This document shows, piece after piece, positions 1-8,792 of a stretch of 64,000 nucleotides of DNA. The notes under the pieces are model-generated. The model saw nothing but the letters and a program-made list of their open reading frames with translations. It did not search any database and had not been told where the DNA came from. Origin of the DNA: Pontivivens ytuae (lineage in GTDB: Bacteria > Pseudomonadota > Alphaproteobacteria > Rhodobacterales > Rhodobacteraceae); NCBI RefSeq assembly GCF_015679265.1, contig NZ_CP064942.1, forward strand, positions 2,202,001-2,266,000. Direction: 5' to 3'. Every line of letters begins with the position of its first letter. Position 1 is the stretch's first letter. A program made the position numbers and the translations under genes.

Positions 1-1526
1 GTGTGGGACCCGGTACCGCCGACCCGCGGGAAGATCGAGGCATCGCCCGCGCGCGCCGCGTTCTGCGCCCCGTTGTGGGTCGAGATCGCGTGCATGATCT
101 TCGGCGCCTTGTGCTCGAGTTCCGCCACCATGGTCTCGAAGCCCATCCTGGAGGTGCCGAGCAGGTCCGCCTTGCCGTTCGCCGCAAGGGTGATCATGGC
201 GGCGAGCTGCTCGGGCCGACCGCGCAGATGCTCCTGGAACTTCTGGAAGCGCACCGCCTTCAGGCCCCGCGTCGCGACCTCGGTCACGAGCGACAGCACA
301 TGCGGTCCGCCCCAGGTCGCGAAGGACCCGCGGGTGGCGTGGGAGGACCCGGACGGGAAGCCGAGGTCGAAGGGCACGCCGCTTTCCAGCATCAGCAGGC
401 AGGCGTTGAAGTAGGCCTGGTAGAGCTGGTCGAAATGCACATAGGTCGCGAGGTCTCGCGGCGTGCCCATGAAGCGGGGCAGGATCGCACCCGACCCTTC
501 GTTCATGTAGGCGTCGGTACCGCGCACATCGGCGCCGTTCTGCACGTCGAGCCACAGCGCCCAGTCGGTCATGTGGTCCCGACCTTCGAGGTGCACGTTC
601 ACCCGCTGGTCGACGCGCTGGACGCCGAAGTTGATGAAGCCGTCCGCCGGGCTGTCCGCGACCGGGGTTCCGTCCGCGCCGGGTGCGCGGTCCGCCGGAT
701 TGCCGCGGCCCACATTGCCGATCAGCATGAACTGCGAGATCTGAGGGCCGTCCTTGGCGCCAGGTGCCGAGCCGCGGAACAGGTTCTGGGTGTCGAGCAC
801 CGGATGCGCGGGCTCGTTCGGCGTCTCCGGATCGCGGAGGCGCGCGTCGCGGCGGCGATACTCGTGCAGCGTGCCCTCGTCCACCACGTCGGCGCCGAGG
901 TCGAACCACGGCAGTGCGCCGAGCTCGGCCACGATCTCACCCACGGTGATGCCGCCCGCGGCGGGGGTGGCGGGATCCTTCATCTCCTCGAAACTCACGT
1001 CGCGCAGGAGGGCCATGGCGTAGACCTCCGCCATCTCGGCGGTCAGCTCGCTGCCGCCGAGGCGGGGGGCGGGCGCCTGCGCGATCTCCATCGGCTGCGG
1101 GCCCTGGAGCACGCCCTGCAGGCCGGCGAGCGGGCTCTCCCAGTTGCGCACATTGGGCGGGGTGCCCGGCGCGGTCTCGCTGAAGAAGACGTCCACGGCC
1201 TTGACCGCTGGGCGATGGGCCATGCCGTCGCGCCAGGCGCCGACCGCGTTCTCCGGCCCCAGCGGCACGTTGAACTCCGCGTTCACGTTCGGCGCGTAGT
1301 CGAAGCCGGTCAGCGCACGCAGGAACGTCTTGAAGGCGTGCTCGTCGGGCAGGCCGTTCACGCAATGGGGCAGGCCCTTGTGAAAGCTGGTCGGGCGCGG
1401 GCCGGGCTGGTTCTTCTCACCATTGTTGCCGCCGGCGTGGCGGGGGCGGCGGTCGGCGACATCCTTGGCCGCGCCCCGGGGGTCGGGCGCGTCACCGAAA
1501 CCGTTCATATCGAAATCGTAAGACAT
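1..1526 (-). CDS. vanadium-dependent haloperoxidase, 3' end cut off by window edge
   Basis: 508 codons are visible from an ATG at 1526 down to the left edge with no stop. The translation carries the conserved blocks of bacterial vanadium bromoperoxidases: KGLPH near residue 50, LFRG, SQFML, the DLATYVHFDQLYQAY block and then GGPHVLSLVTEVATR. Around residues 424-440 it has QKFQEHLRGRPE, the lysine/arginine vanadate-binding segment (family form K-x3-H-x-R-x-RPE). The downstream HPxxPSGH catalytic histidine segment lies beyond the edge. Such enzymes oxidise halide with hydrogen peroxide and need no haem. There is no obvious signal peptide in the first 30 residues. The start is preceded by GAGGTCC. 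Chloride versus bromide preference cannot be read from the visible part. Confidence 0.85.
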   Translation of the reverse strand, partial: MSYDFDMNGFGDAPDPRGAAKDVADRRPRHAGGNNGEKNQPGPRPTSFHKGLPHCVNGLPDEHAFKTFLRALTGFDYAPNVNAEFNVPLGPENAVGAWRDGMAHRPAVKAVDVFFSETAPGTPPNVRNWESPLAGLQGVLQGPQPMEIAQAPAPRLGGSELTAEMAEVYAMALLRDVSFEEMKDPATPAAGGITVGEIVAELGALPWFDLGADVVDEGTLHEYRRRDARLRDPETPNEPAHPVLDTQNLFRGSAPGAKDGPQISQFMLIGNVGRGNPADRAPGADGTPVADSPADGFINFGVQRVDQRVNVHLEGRDHMTDWALWLDVQNGADVRGTDAYMNEGSGAILPRFMGTPRDLATYVHFDQLYQAYFNACLLMLESGVPFDLGFPSGSSHATRGSFATWGGPHVLSLVTEVATRGLKAVRFQKFQEHLRGRPEQLAAMITLAANGKADLLGTSRMGFETMVAELEHKAPKIMHAISTHNGAQNAARAGDASIFPRVGGTGSH

Positions 1527-1844
1527 GTACTGGACCTCTACTCTGATCTGCGGGGGGACCGCCTTTTTCGGGGGGAGGCGGGCAGTGTCGTGGGTCTTCG
1601 GTCTTGATCTTGCGACGGTCGAAACGTGGCAAAGGGACGGCTGCGCATGGCGGTGCGCCGTCGTCGAATAAGGTCGGGATCCTCCGTCCTGAATGCGTTG
1701 CGATGGGGGAAAGAAGGCGGATCCGGTCCGCCAAATGTCCCCGCCCGGCGTTCGCCGTCGTCGTAGGAAGAGTTTTAGGGATTCGCCGTTCGCGCAGCGT
1801 GAGGAGGGCGTGAACGGTTCGTCAAAAGACCTGAACAGGACGGC
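1527..1844. other. 318-bp intergenic region
   Basis: Lies between the haloperoxidase start and the stop of the upstream dehydrogenase gene. It should hold the haloperoxidase promoter. A short inverted repeat (CCGCCT / AGGCGG) sits near 1559-1582. I see no convincing small gene or RNA in it. Confidence 0.4.
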
Positions 1845-2957
1845 TCAAAGGGCCGTCCACGCTCCATTATCCTGCGACGAGGCGACGCAGGCCGCGATGA
1901 AGCGCATGCCGTCGAGGCCATCCTCGATGCCTGGAAGCAGGTTGGCGTCACCGCCACCGATCAACTCTGCCGCCTCGGTGTAGAGGGTCGCGAAGGCTTC
2001 CAGATAGCCCTCCGGATGGCCCGAGGGCACGCGGGTACCGCCCGCGGAGGTCCCGTGCCCGGCGCGGGTCAGCCATTGCGGCGCCTCGCCGAGACGGGAG
2101 AAGCGCAGGCGGTTGGGATCCTCCTGCCGCCATTCCAGCGCGGCCTTCTCACCGTAGATGCGGAGGGCGAGGCCGTTCTCGTTGCCCGGGGCCACCTGGC
2201 TTGCCCAGAGCATGCCGCGCGCGCCGCCTTCGAAGCGGAGCATCATCTGCGCGTCGTCGTCGAGGCGGCGGCCGGGGACGAAGCTGGTGAGCTGGGCGCT
2301 CAGCGCCTCGGTCCTGAGGCCGGTCACGAAACTCAGCAGGTTGAAGGCGTGGGTGCCGATGTCACCAATGGCCCCCCCGGCGCCGGAGCGGGCGGGGTCG
2401 GTGCGCCAAGCTGCCTGCTTCTGCCCCTCCTGCTCGATCGGCTTCGCGAGCCAGTCCTGCGCGTACTCCGCCTGCACCACGCGGATCGCGCCGAGCTCAC
2501 CGCGCGCTACCATCTGACGCGCCTCGCGGATCAGCGGGTAGCCGGTGTAGTTGTGGGTCAGCACGAAGGGCGTGCCGGTGCGGCGCACGACCTCGGCCAG
2601 TGCTTCGGCCTCGTCGAGCTGGGCGGTCAGCGGCTTGTCGCAGATCACCGGGATCCCCGCTTCGAGGAAGGCGGTCGCGACCGGCGCGTGCATGTGGTTG
2701 GGCGTGACGATGGAGACCGCGTCGATCCCGTCTGGGCGTGCCGCCTCGTCCTTCGCCATCTCGCGGAAGTCGGCGTAGCTGCGCTCCGGCGCCACGTTCA
2801 ATCGGGCGGCGGATGCGTGGGCCACGTCGTCTCGGGAGGAGAACGCCCCGGCCACCAGCACCCACCGCCCATCGAGGCGCGCCGCGATGCGGTGCACCGC
2901 CCCGATGTTTCCGCCGATGCCGCCACCGACCATGCCGAGCTTGAGCGGTGCGGTCAT
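1845..2957 (-). CDS. Gfo/Idh/MocA-family NAD(P)-dependent oxidoreductase
   Basis: A 370-residue protein with an N-terminal Rossmann nucleotide-binding motif (GMVGGGIGG, residues 8-16). It has the family CDKP motif (variant of EKP) near residue 110 and a C-terminal alpha/beta substrate domain containing GGAIGDIGTHAFNLL, where D and H are the usual catalytic residues. Such enzymes oxidise or reduce sugars, inositols or related polyols. It is the last gene of the leftward sugar ABC operon and its start overlaps the stop of the isomerase gene by 4 bases, so the two are translationally coupled. The exact substrate is not evident. Confidence 0.9.
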   Translation of the reverse strand: MTAPLKLGMVGGGIGGNIGAVHRIAARLDGRWVLVAGAFSSRDDVAHASAARLNVAPERSYADFREMAKDEAARPDGIDAVSIVTPNHMHAPVATAFLEAGIPVICDKPLTAQLDEAEALAEVVRRTGTPFVLTHNYTGYPLIREARQMVARGELGAIRVVQAEYAQDWLAKPIEQEGQKQAAWRTDPARSGAGGAIGDIGTHAFNLLSFVTGLRTEALSAQLTSFVPGRRLDDDAQMMLRFEGGARGMLWASQVAPGNENGLALRIYGEKAALEWRQEDPNRLRFSRLGEAPQWLTRAGHGTSAGGTRVPSGHPEGYLEAFATLYTEAAELIGGGDANLLPGIEDGLDGMRFIAACVASSQDNGAWTAL

Positions 2958-4015
2958 CGGTTCAGTCCCAGCATGGCTCGGTTCCTTTCAGGGTCGGTCG
3001 CAGCACCCGCGAAGTCGTCGAACGCCTTGTCCGTCCGCTCGATGATATGGCGCGCGATGAAGGGCGCGCCTTCGGCGGCCCCCTGTTCCGGCGATTTCAG
3101 GCAGCACTCCCATTCGAGCACCGCCCAACTGTCGTAGCCATATTGCGTGAGCTTCGAGAAGATGCCGCCGAAATCCACCTGCCCGTCGCCCAGCGAGCGG
3201 AAGCGTCCGGCGCGGTCGGTCCAGCCAGCATAGCCGGCGTAGACACCCTGCCGGCCGGTCGGATTGAACTCCGCATCCTTCACATGAAAGGCGCGGATGC
3301 GCTCGTGGTAGAGGTCGATAAAGGCGAGGTAGTCGAGCTGCTGGAGCAGGAAGTGGCTCGGGTCGTAGTTGATCGCGGCGCGGGGGTGCTCGCCCACGGC
3401 GTCGAGGAACAGCTCCCACGTCGCGCCGTCGAACACGTCCTCGCCCGGGTGGATCTCGTAGGCGACGTCCACGCCGTGCTCCTCATAGACGTCGAGGATC
3501 GGGCGCCAGCGGCGGGCCAATTCGGCGAAGGCGTCCTCCACCAGCCCCGCGGGCCTCTGCGGCCAGGGGTAGAGGAACGGGAAGGCGAGTGAGCCGGTGA
3601 AGCTGACGGAGACGTCGAGGCCGAGGTTGCGCGACGCCTTCGCCGCGTTCTTCATCTGGTCGACGGCCCATTCCTGCCGGGCGGCCGGATTGCCGTGCAC
3701 GGCCTCGGGCGCGAAGGCGTCGAAGGCGAGGTCGTAGGCGGGGTGAACGGCGACAAGCTGGCCCTGCAGATGGGTGGCAAGCTCCGTGATCTCCACGCCC
3801 GCATCGGCGCAGATGCCCTTCACCTCGTCGCAATAGGTCTGGCTGTCGGCCGCACGGTCGAGGTCGAAGAGACGCGCGTCGAAGGTCGGGATCTGGACAC
3901 CCTTGTAGCCGAGGCCCGCCGCCCAACGGGTGATGGCCTCCAGGCTGTTGAACGGGGCGTCGTCACCGGCGAATTGGGCGAGGAAGAGGCCGGGGCCCTT
4001 GATGGATCTGGTCAT
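2954..4015 (-). CDS. sugar phosphate isomerase/epimerase (TIM barrel, AP-endonuclease-2 fold)
   Basis: 353 residues, matching the xylose-isomerase-like TIM barrel family. Metal-binding acidic and histidine residues are visible in EIHPGEDVFD, NYDPSHFLLQQ and AFHVKDAEF, with a terminal VLEWECC segment. Partners of this family typically epimerise or isomerise a keto-sugar or inositol derivative made by a Gfo/Idh dehydrogenase, and that gene follows immediately with a 4-base overlap. It lies 162 bp downstream of the binding-protein gene in the same operon. Substrate is undetermined. Confidence 0.88.
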   Translation of the reverse strand: MTRSIKGPGLFLAQFAGDDAPFNSLEAITRWAAGLGYKGVQIPTFDARLFDLDRAADSQTYCDEVKGICADAGVEITELATHLQGQLVAVHPAYDLAFDAFAPEAVHGNPAARQEWAVDQMKNAAKASRNLGLDVSVSFTGSLAFPFLYPWPQRPAGLVEDAFAELARRWRPILDVYEEHGVDVAYEIHPGEDVFDGATWELFLDAVGEHPRAAINYDPSHFLLQQLDYLAFIDLYHERIRAFHVKDAEFNPTGRQGVYAGYAGWTDRAGRFRSLGDGQVDFGGIFSKLTQYGYDSWAVLEWECCLKSPEQGAAEGAPFIARHIIERTDKAFDDFAGAATDPERNRAMLGLNR

Positions 4016-4142
4016 GATGCTCCTTCTCGGTGTCCCCGAACCTCTGTCCCGCCCGGCGAGTGCGCCGGGCAGCGCCCTCCGCTCCCCCCGAGGGAGGGCA
4101 CGTTCTGGACGCCGCGGCCAGGCCGAAGCGCCATCATTGGTG

Positions 4143-4168
4143 GCGGCGCCCTCCGGAGAGGGCGCCGC
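4143..4168 (-). terminator. hairpin after the binding-protein gene
   Basis: Perfect 11-bp inverted repeat, GCGGCGCCCTC / GAGGGCGCCGC with a 4-base loop, starting 9 bases past the stop of the substrate-binding protein gene. There is no T run, so it may be an mRNA-stabilising or attenuating hairpin that keeps binding-protein mRNA abundant rather than a full terminator. A second hairpin (GCCCGGCG / CGCCGGGC, 4051-4070) lies nearer the next gene. Confidence 0.5.
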
Positions 4169-4177
4169 GCAGTCGTC

Positions 4178-5116
4178 TTAGTACGGGGAGTCCTCGTAGT
4201 AGAACGCCTCGGCATTCGCCTCGGTGATCAGCGGCGAGGCGAGGTTGAAGGTCCCCTCCACCGGGCCGTTCGACATGAAGCGGGCCACGGTCAGGTCGAT
4301 CGCGGTTGCGATCATCGAGGGCGGGTAGAGCACCGTCGCCGGGATCGTCGCGTCGCCCTCGGCCACGCCGCGGATCACGGCCGCCGCACCGCCGCCGCCG
4401 ACGAGGAACATCTCGTCCTCGCGACCGGCCTCGCGGATCGCCTCCAGCGCGCCGAGTGCCATGTCGTCATCGGCCGCCCAGACCGCGTCGATCTCGGGGA
4501 AGCGGGTCAGGTAGTCCTGCATCACCTCGAAGGCGTCGTCGCGGGACCAGTTGGCATGCTCGGCGGCGAGCAGTTCGATGCCGGAGCCGTCGATCGCCTC
4601 CTCAAAGCCCTGCATCCGCTGGTCGTCGATCACCGTCGGAATGCCGCGCATCGCGACGACCTGCGCGCCGCTCTCAAGCCGGTCCACCATGTACTCCCCG
4701 GCGGAGCGGCCGAAGCCCACGTTGTCCCCGGCGACGTAGATGTTCTGGATCGACGGGTCGGTCAGGCCGCGGTCGACGACGGTGATGAAGGCGCCGCTCT
4801 CGGCCACCTGACGCACCGGATCGGTGAGCGGGTCGCTCTCGAAGGGCAGGATGACGAGGGCGTCGACCTGCTGGACCGCGACCATGTCTTCCAGCGCGTT
4901 CGCCTGCTCGGTGGCCGAACCCGCGGCGGCGATCACGATGTTGAGGCCCTCATGTGCGGCCTCAAGCCGGCGCTCGGCCTCCTGCGCGTGCCAGTTCAGG
5001 CCGCCCGCCCAGCCGTGGGTCGCGGCGGGAATCGAGACGCCGATCGTCACGTCCTCCGCCTGGGCGACACCGGCGCATAGTGCGGCGGCCGCGAGTGTTG
5101 AAAGCAGATGCTTCAT
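4178..5116 (-). CDS. sugar ABC transporter substrate-binding protein (RbsB type)
   Basis: 312 residues from the ATG at 5116, with a classic signal peptide ending at AGVAQA|ED around residue 21, so periplasmic. The fold is that of periplasmic binding protein family 4 (ribose/galactose type): TIGVSIPAATHGWAGGLNW at the N-terminus, DALVILPFESDPL, then AVWAADDDMALGALEA in the second lobe. Longer open frames exist upstream but the signal peptide decides this start. It delivers the substrate to the permease and ATPase encoded just upstream (26-base gap to the permease stop). Confidence 0.92.
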   Translation of the reverse strand: MKHLLSTLAAAALCAGVAQAEDVTIGVSIPAATHGWAGGLNWHAQEAERRLEAAHEGLNIVIAAAGSATEQANALEDMVAVQQVDALVILPFESDPLTDPVRQVAESGAFITVVDRGLTDPSIQNIYVAGDNVGFGRSAGEYMVDRLESGAQVVAMRGIPTVIDDQRMQGFEEAIDGSGIELLAAEHANWSRDDAFEVMQDYLTRFPEIDAVWAADDDMALGALEAIREAGREDEMFLVGGGGAAAVIRGVAEGDATIPATVLYPPSMIATAIDLTVARFMSNGPVEGTFNLASPLITEANAEAFYYEDSPY

Positions 5117-5142
5117 GTCTTCCTCCCTTGGATGTCCCGTTT

Positions 5143-6147
5143 TCAGGACTGTTTGCGGCTCAGGCCCCGTTGCAGGAACACGGCCGCGATGATGATGACG
5201 CCCTGCACCGCCCCGTTGAGGTAGTTGGAGATCAGGTCGGTCAGGTTGAGGATGTTGCCGATCAGGGTGAGAATCAGCGCACCTGTCACGGTGCCGCCGA
5301 TCCGCCCGTAGCCGCCTTTCAGGAGCGTGCCCCCGATGATGACGGCGGCGATCGCCTCCAGCTCCCACAGCACGCCGGTCGTGGCGGAGGCGGAGCCGAG
5401 GCGCGGGACGTAGACGATGGTGGCCAGCGCCACGCACGCGCCCTGGATCATGTAAGCGAAGACCTTTACCCGGTCGGTGTTGATGGCGGAGTAGCGCGCC
5501 ACGTCCTCGTTCGCGCCGACGGACTGCACGTGGCGGCCGAAGGCGGTGTTGTTGAGCACGATCCAGCCTGCGAGGGCGGCCAGCGCGAACAGGATCACAG
5601 GCACCGGCAGGCCGAGGATGTCGCCGTAGTAGACCGGCCGGTAGAGCCCCCGCACATCGCTGTCGAGCGAGAGCGTGCCGCCATCGGCGAGGTAGGTGAC
5701 GAGGCTGCGGTAGATGCCCATGGTGCCGAGTGTCACGATGAACGCCTCGATCCCGCCGCGCGTGATGAGCAAGCCGTTCAGCAGCCCCGCACCCGTGCCG
5801 ATCAGCGCCCCGGCGGCGATGCCGGTCAGCACGATCAGCCAGACCACGTCCGTCACGCCCAGCATCCAGTTCATCAGGAGGATCATGACCCCGGCCGTGA
5901 ACGCCGCCATCGAGCCCACGCTCAGGTCGATCCCGCCCGAGGAGATCACGAAGGTCGCCCCGATCGCGATGATCCCGATGAAGGCGGAGCGTGTGAGGAT
6001 GTTCAGCAGGTTCGCGCTCGACAGGAAGTTCTCGTTGAGGAACGCCCCGATCACGAGCAGCAGCACGAGGGCGGCGAGCGGACCCAGCAGCTTCCAGTCG
6101 AGGGAGAAGCGCGGCCGCGCCGGTTTCGCTTGGGTGATGTCGGTCAT
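5143..6147 (-). CDS. sugar ABC transporter permease (RbsC type)
   Basis: 334 residues from the ATG at 6147. About ten hydrophobic segments follow a short basic N-terminus. The permease family signature occurs in the stretch FVISSGGIDLSVGSMAAFT and in AVIIGGTLLKGGYGRI near the C-terminus, as in BPD_transp_2 proteins. It forms the inner-membrane channel of the ribose-class importer with the flanking ATPase and binding protein. The gene starts 11 bases after the ATPase stop. Confidence 0.92.
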   Translation of the reverse strand: MTDITQAKPARPRFSLDWKLLGPLAALVLLLVIGAFLNENFLSSANLLNILTRSAFIGIIAIGATFVISSGGIDLSVGSMAAFTAGVMILLMNWMLGVTDVVWLIVLTGIAAGALIGTGAGLLNGLLITRGGIEAFIVTLGTMGIYRSLVTYLADGGTLSLDSDVRGLYRPVYYGDILGLPVPVILFALAALAGWIVLNNTAFGRHVQSVGANEDVARYSAINTDRVKVFAYMIQGACVALATIVYVPRLGSASATTGVLWELEAIAAVIIGGTLLKGGYGRIGGTVTGALILTLIGNILNLTDLISNYLNGAVQGVIIIAAVFLQRGLSRKQS

Positions 6148-6158
6148 GGTCCTGCCCC

Positions 6159-7676
6159 TCACGCCGCGCTGCGGGCGGCGAGGCCCGAGGCGAGACGCAT
6201 GATGTCTTCTTCGTTGATGGCGTCGCCTTCGAGGCAGCCGGTGGTCCGGCCGCTCTGCATGACGGTGACGCGATGGCTCAGCCCGATGATCTCCGGCAGT
6301 TCGGAGGAGAGGACGATGACGCCCCGCCCCTGGGACGCGAGCTCCGCGATGAAGCCGTAGATCTGCGACTTCGCGCCCACGTCGATGCCGCGGGTGGGTT
6401 CGTCGATGATGATGATCTCGGGATCGGTCTCCAGCACCTTGGCGAGCAGCAGTTTCTGCTGGTTGCCGCCGGAGAGGGAGCCAGCGGTGAGCGAGGGGCT
6501 CGCTGCGCGCAGGTCCACGCGGGCGGCGGCGGCGTCGAAGGCGGCGCGCTCGGCGCCACGGTCGATCAGGGGCTTTGCGAACTTCTCCAGCGAGAAGAGC
6601 GAGAAGTTCCACACGAGGTCGTTGCCGAGGAGCAGACCCTTCCCCTTGCGGTCCTTGGTCAGATAGGCGATGCGCGCGGCCTTCGATTGCGCGACGTCGG
6701 TGAAGCGCACGTCCTGACCGCGCAGGCTGATCCGGCCGCCGGTGGCGGGATGCAGGCCGATCAGCGCCTCCATCACCGCGGTGCGGCCCGCGCCCTGGAG
6801 CCCGGCGAAGCCCAGCACCTCGCCACGCCGCAGGGTGAAGCTGGCATCGCGGACGCCAGGGGCGGCGAGGCTCTCGACCGCGAGCAGCGTCTCCGCATCG
6901 GGTCCGGGCGCCGGGATGTGCGGATAGAAGTCGGTGAGCTCGCGGCCTACCATCATCCGCGCCATGTCGTCGGGGCTCACGCCGTGGGCCGGCACAGTCT
7001 CCACCAACTCGCCGTCGCGCAGGACGGTGATGCGGTCCGCGATCTCCTCTACCTCGTCGAGCTTGTGGGAGATGAAGACGATGCCAACGCCCTCCGCCTT
7101 CAACCGGCGGATCAGGGTGAAGAGGGTGGCGGTCTCAGCCTTGGTGAGCACGGCAGTGGGCTCGTCGAGGAAGAGGATGCGCGCCTTGCGCGACATCGCC
7201 TTCGCGATCTCCACCATCTGCTTGTCGGCGACCGGCAGGTCCGCGACGCGGGCGGTTTCGGGGGCCATGCAGTGCAGTTCGTCGAGCAGGCGGCGCGCCT
7301 CGGCCCGCATCGCGGCCTTGTCGAGGAAGAGGCCCCGACGCAGCTCCCGCCCGAGGAAGATGTTCTCCTCCACCGTGCGCAGTTCGGCGAGGTTGAATTC
7401 CTGGTGAATGAGGACGATGCCCGCCTCCTCGGCCGCGCGCATGGTCGGGAAGGTGATGGGTGCGCCGTCGAAGGTGAGGGTGCCTGCGCTGGGTGCGACG
7501 AAACCCGAGAGGATCTTGACCAGCGTGGACTTGCCCGCGCCGTTCTCGCCGAGCAGGGCATGAACCTCGCCCGGGCGGACGTCGAAATCGACGCCGTGCA
7601 GCACCTCGACAGGTCCGTAGGACTTGCGCAGTCCCTGCCCCGCCAGAAGCGGTTCCCGATCCACGGGTGCGTTCAT
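6159..7676 (-). CDS. sugar ABC transporter ATP-binding protein (RbsA/MglA type, two ATPase domains)
   Basis: 505 residues from the ATG at 7676 (an in-frame ATG lies 3 bases earlier; GGGGAGG precedes both). Domain 1 has Walker A GENGAGKST and Walker B ILFLDEPTAVL. Domain 2 has a degenerate Walker A (GLQGAGRTA), the signature SGGNQQK and Walker B IIIDEPTRGID. That arrangement is typical of carbohydrate ABC importers with two fused nucleotide-binding domains. It is the first gene of the leftward operon and is divergent from the LacI gene across two palindromic operators. Confidence 0.93.
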   Translation of the reverse strand: MNAPVDREPLLAGQGLRKSYGPVEVLHGVDFDVRPGEVHALLGENGAGKSTLVKILSGFVAPSAGTLTFDGAPITFPTMRAAEEAGIVLIHQEFNLAELRTVEENIFLGRELRRGLFLDKAAMRAEARRLLDELHCMAPETARVADLPVADKQMVEIAKAMSRKARILFLDEPTAVLTKAETATLFTLIRRLKAEGVGIVFISHKLDEVEEIADRITVLRDGELVETVPAHGVSPDDMARMMVGRELTDFYPHIPAPGPDAETLLAVESLAAPGVRDASFTLRRGEVLGFAGLQGAGRTAVMEALIGLHPATGGRISLRGQDVRFTDVAQSKAARIAYLTKDRKGKGLLLGNDLVWNFSLFSLEKFAKPLIDRGAERAAFDAAAARVDLRAASPSLTAGSLSGGNQQKLLLAKVLETDPEIIIIDEPTRGIDVGAKSQIYGFIAELASQGRGVIVLSSELPEIIGLSHRVTVMQSGRTTGCLEGDAINEEDIMRLASGLAARSAA

Positions 7677-7716
7677 CATTCCTCCCCGGCGTGGTCGCCG
7701 ACCGAGCTTTGCGCTC

Positions 7717-7732
7717 ATGTAATCGTTTACAT
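7717..7732. promoter_or_regulatory. LacI-type operator 1
   Basis: ATGTAATCGTTTACAT has arms ATGTAA / TTACAT around a central TCGT, the usual shape of LacI-family operators (TGTAAnCGnTTACA). It sits between the sugar operon start and the divergent lacI-family gene. Confidence 0.75.
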
Positions 7733-7736
7733 AAGA

Positions 7737-7752
7737 ATGTAATCCTTTACAT
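7737..7752. promoter_or_regulatory. LacI-type operator 2
   Basis: ATGTAATCCTTTACAT repeats the same arms exactly 20 bases from operator 1, about two helical turns, so two repressor dimers could bind the same face of the DNA. Confidence 0.75.
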
Positions 7753-7823
7753 TCGAGTCGGGCAAGCGTTTTCTGCGAAGATGCCACCGGCGGCGATCGG
7801 GGCTGCGGATCAAGGGGTTACGG

Positions 7824-8792
7824 ATGAACAAGCGCGCGACTATCGGGGATGTGGCCCGGCTGGCCGGGGTCTCCACCGCCACGGTGAGCCGCGCGATCCA
7901 CACGCCTGACGTCGTCTCCGAATCGACGCGGGAGGCGGTGCAGAGCGCGATCAGCGAGACGGGCTTCACACTCAACATCGCGGCCCGCACCCTGCGCCAG
8001 CAGCGGGCGAACGCGGTGCTGGTGCTGGTGCCCGACATCGGCAACACCTTCTTCTCAGAGATCCTGGCGGGGATCGAGAAGGTCGCCTCGGCTCGCGGGC
8101 AGACGATCCTGATCGGCGACACCGCGGGCGACCGGACGCGGGAGGAGCGGTTTCTCAGCTATCTCGTGAACGGCCGCGCGGACGGGGCGCTGCTGCTCAA
8201 CGGGCATCTGCCCGCCGGAGTACGGGGTGCGGTGGTCTCCGTCTCAGAGGCGTTGGAGCCACAGGAGGTACCCCATGTCGGGATCGACAACGCGGCCGCT
8301 TCGGCCGTCGCCGTGCGCCACCTGAAGGCGGCGGGACACCGGCGCATCGCGCATCTTTCAGGCCCACAGAACAACATCCTGACCCGCCAGCGGATCGAGG
8401 GTTTTCGCGCCGAGGCTGGGCCAGACGCGCCCGTGCTGCCCGGAGCCTTCACCATCGCGAGCGGCCGCGCCGCGGCGGATGCGGTGCTGGCGCTCGATCC
8501 GCGGCCCACCGCGGTCGCCTGCGCCAATGACGAGATGGCGATCGGCCTGATCGCGGGGCTGGCGGCGCAGGGCGTGCGCGTGCCGCAGGACATCTCTGTC
8601 ATCGGTTTCGACGACATCGCCTTCGCCGAGGCGACGATCCCGGCACTCACCACAATCCGCCAGCCGCGGCTCGCGATCGGGGAGCGGGCGATGACGCGCC
8701 TGATCTCCGCCATCGAGGGGACAGCGGAAGCGGGGGCGGAGATCCTGGACGTGGAGCTGGTCGAGCGGGCGAGCGTGGCGCCGCCCGCCTGA
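7824..8792 (+). CDS. LacI-family transcriptional regulator of the sugar operon
   Basis: 322 residues. The N-terminal helix-turn-helix reads TIGDVARLAGVSTATVSRAI (residues 6-25), typical of LacI/GalR. It is followed by a periplasmic-binding-protein-like effector domain with the characteristic ending segment ISVIGFDDIAFAEATIPALTTIRQP. It is divergent from the ABC operon and probably represses it, and perhaps itself, through the two operators at 7717-7752. Its stop abuts the stop of the convergent mutase gene with no gap. Confidence 0.92.
   Translation: MNKRATIGDVARLAGVSTATVSRAIHTPDVVSESTREAVQSAISETGFTLNIAARTLRQQRANAVLVLVPDIGNTFFSEILAGIEKVASARGQTILIGDTAGDRTREERFLSYLVNGRADGALLLNGHLPAGVRGAVVSVSEALEPQEVPHVGIDNAAASAVAVRHLKAAGHRRIAHLSGPQNNILTRQRIEGFRAEAGPDAPVLPGAFTIASGRAAADAVLALDPRPTAVACANDEMAIGLIAGLAAQGVRVPQDISVIGFDDIAFAEATIPALTTIRQPRLAIGERAMTRLISAIEGTAEAGAEILDVELVERASVAPPA

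Noticed and set aside
3..1607. 534-codon plus-strand frame at the left edge
   Set aside because: Opposite the haloperoxidase, whose motifs are unmistakable; the plus frame has none.
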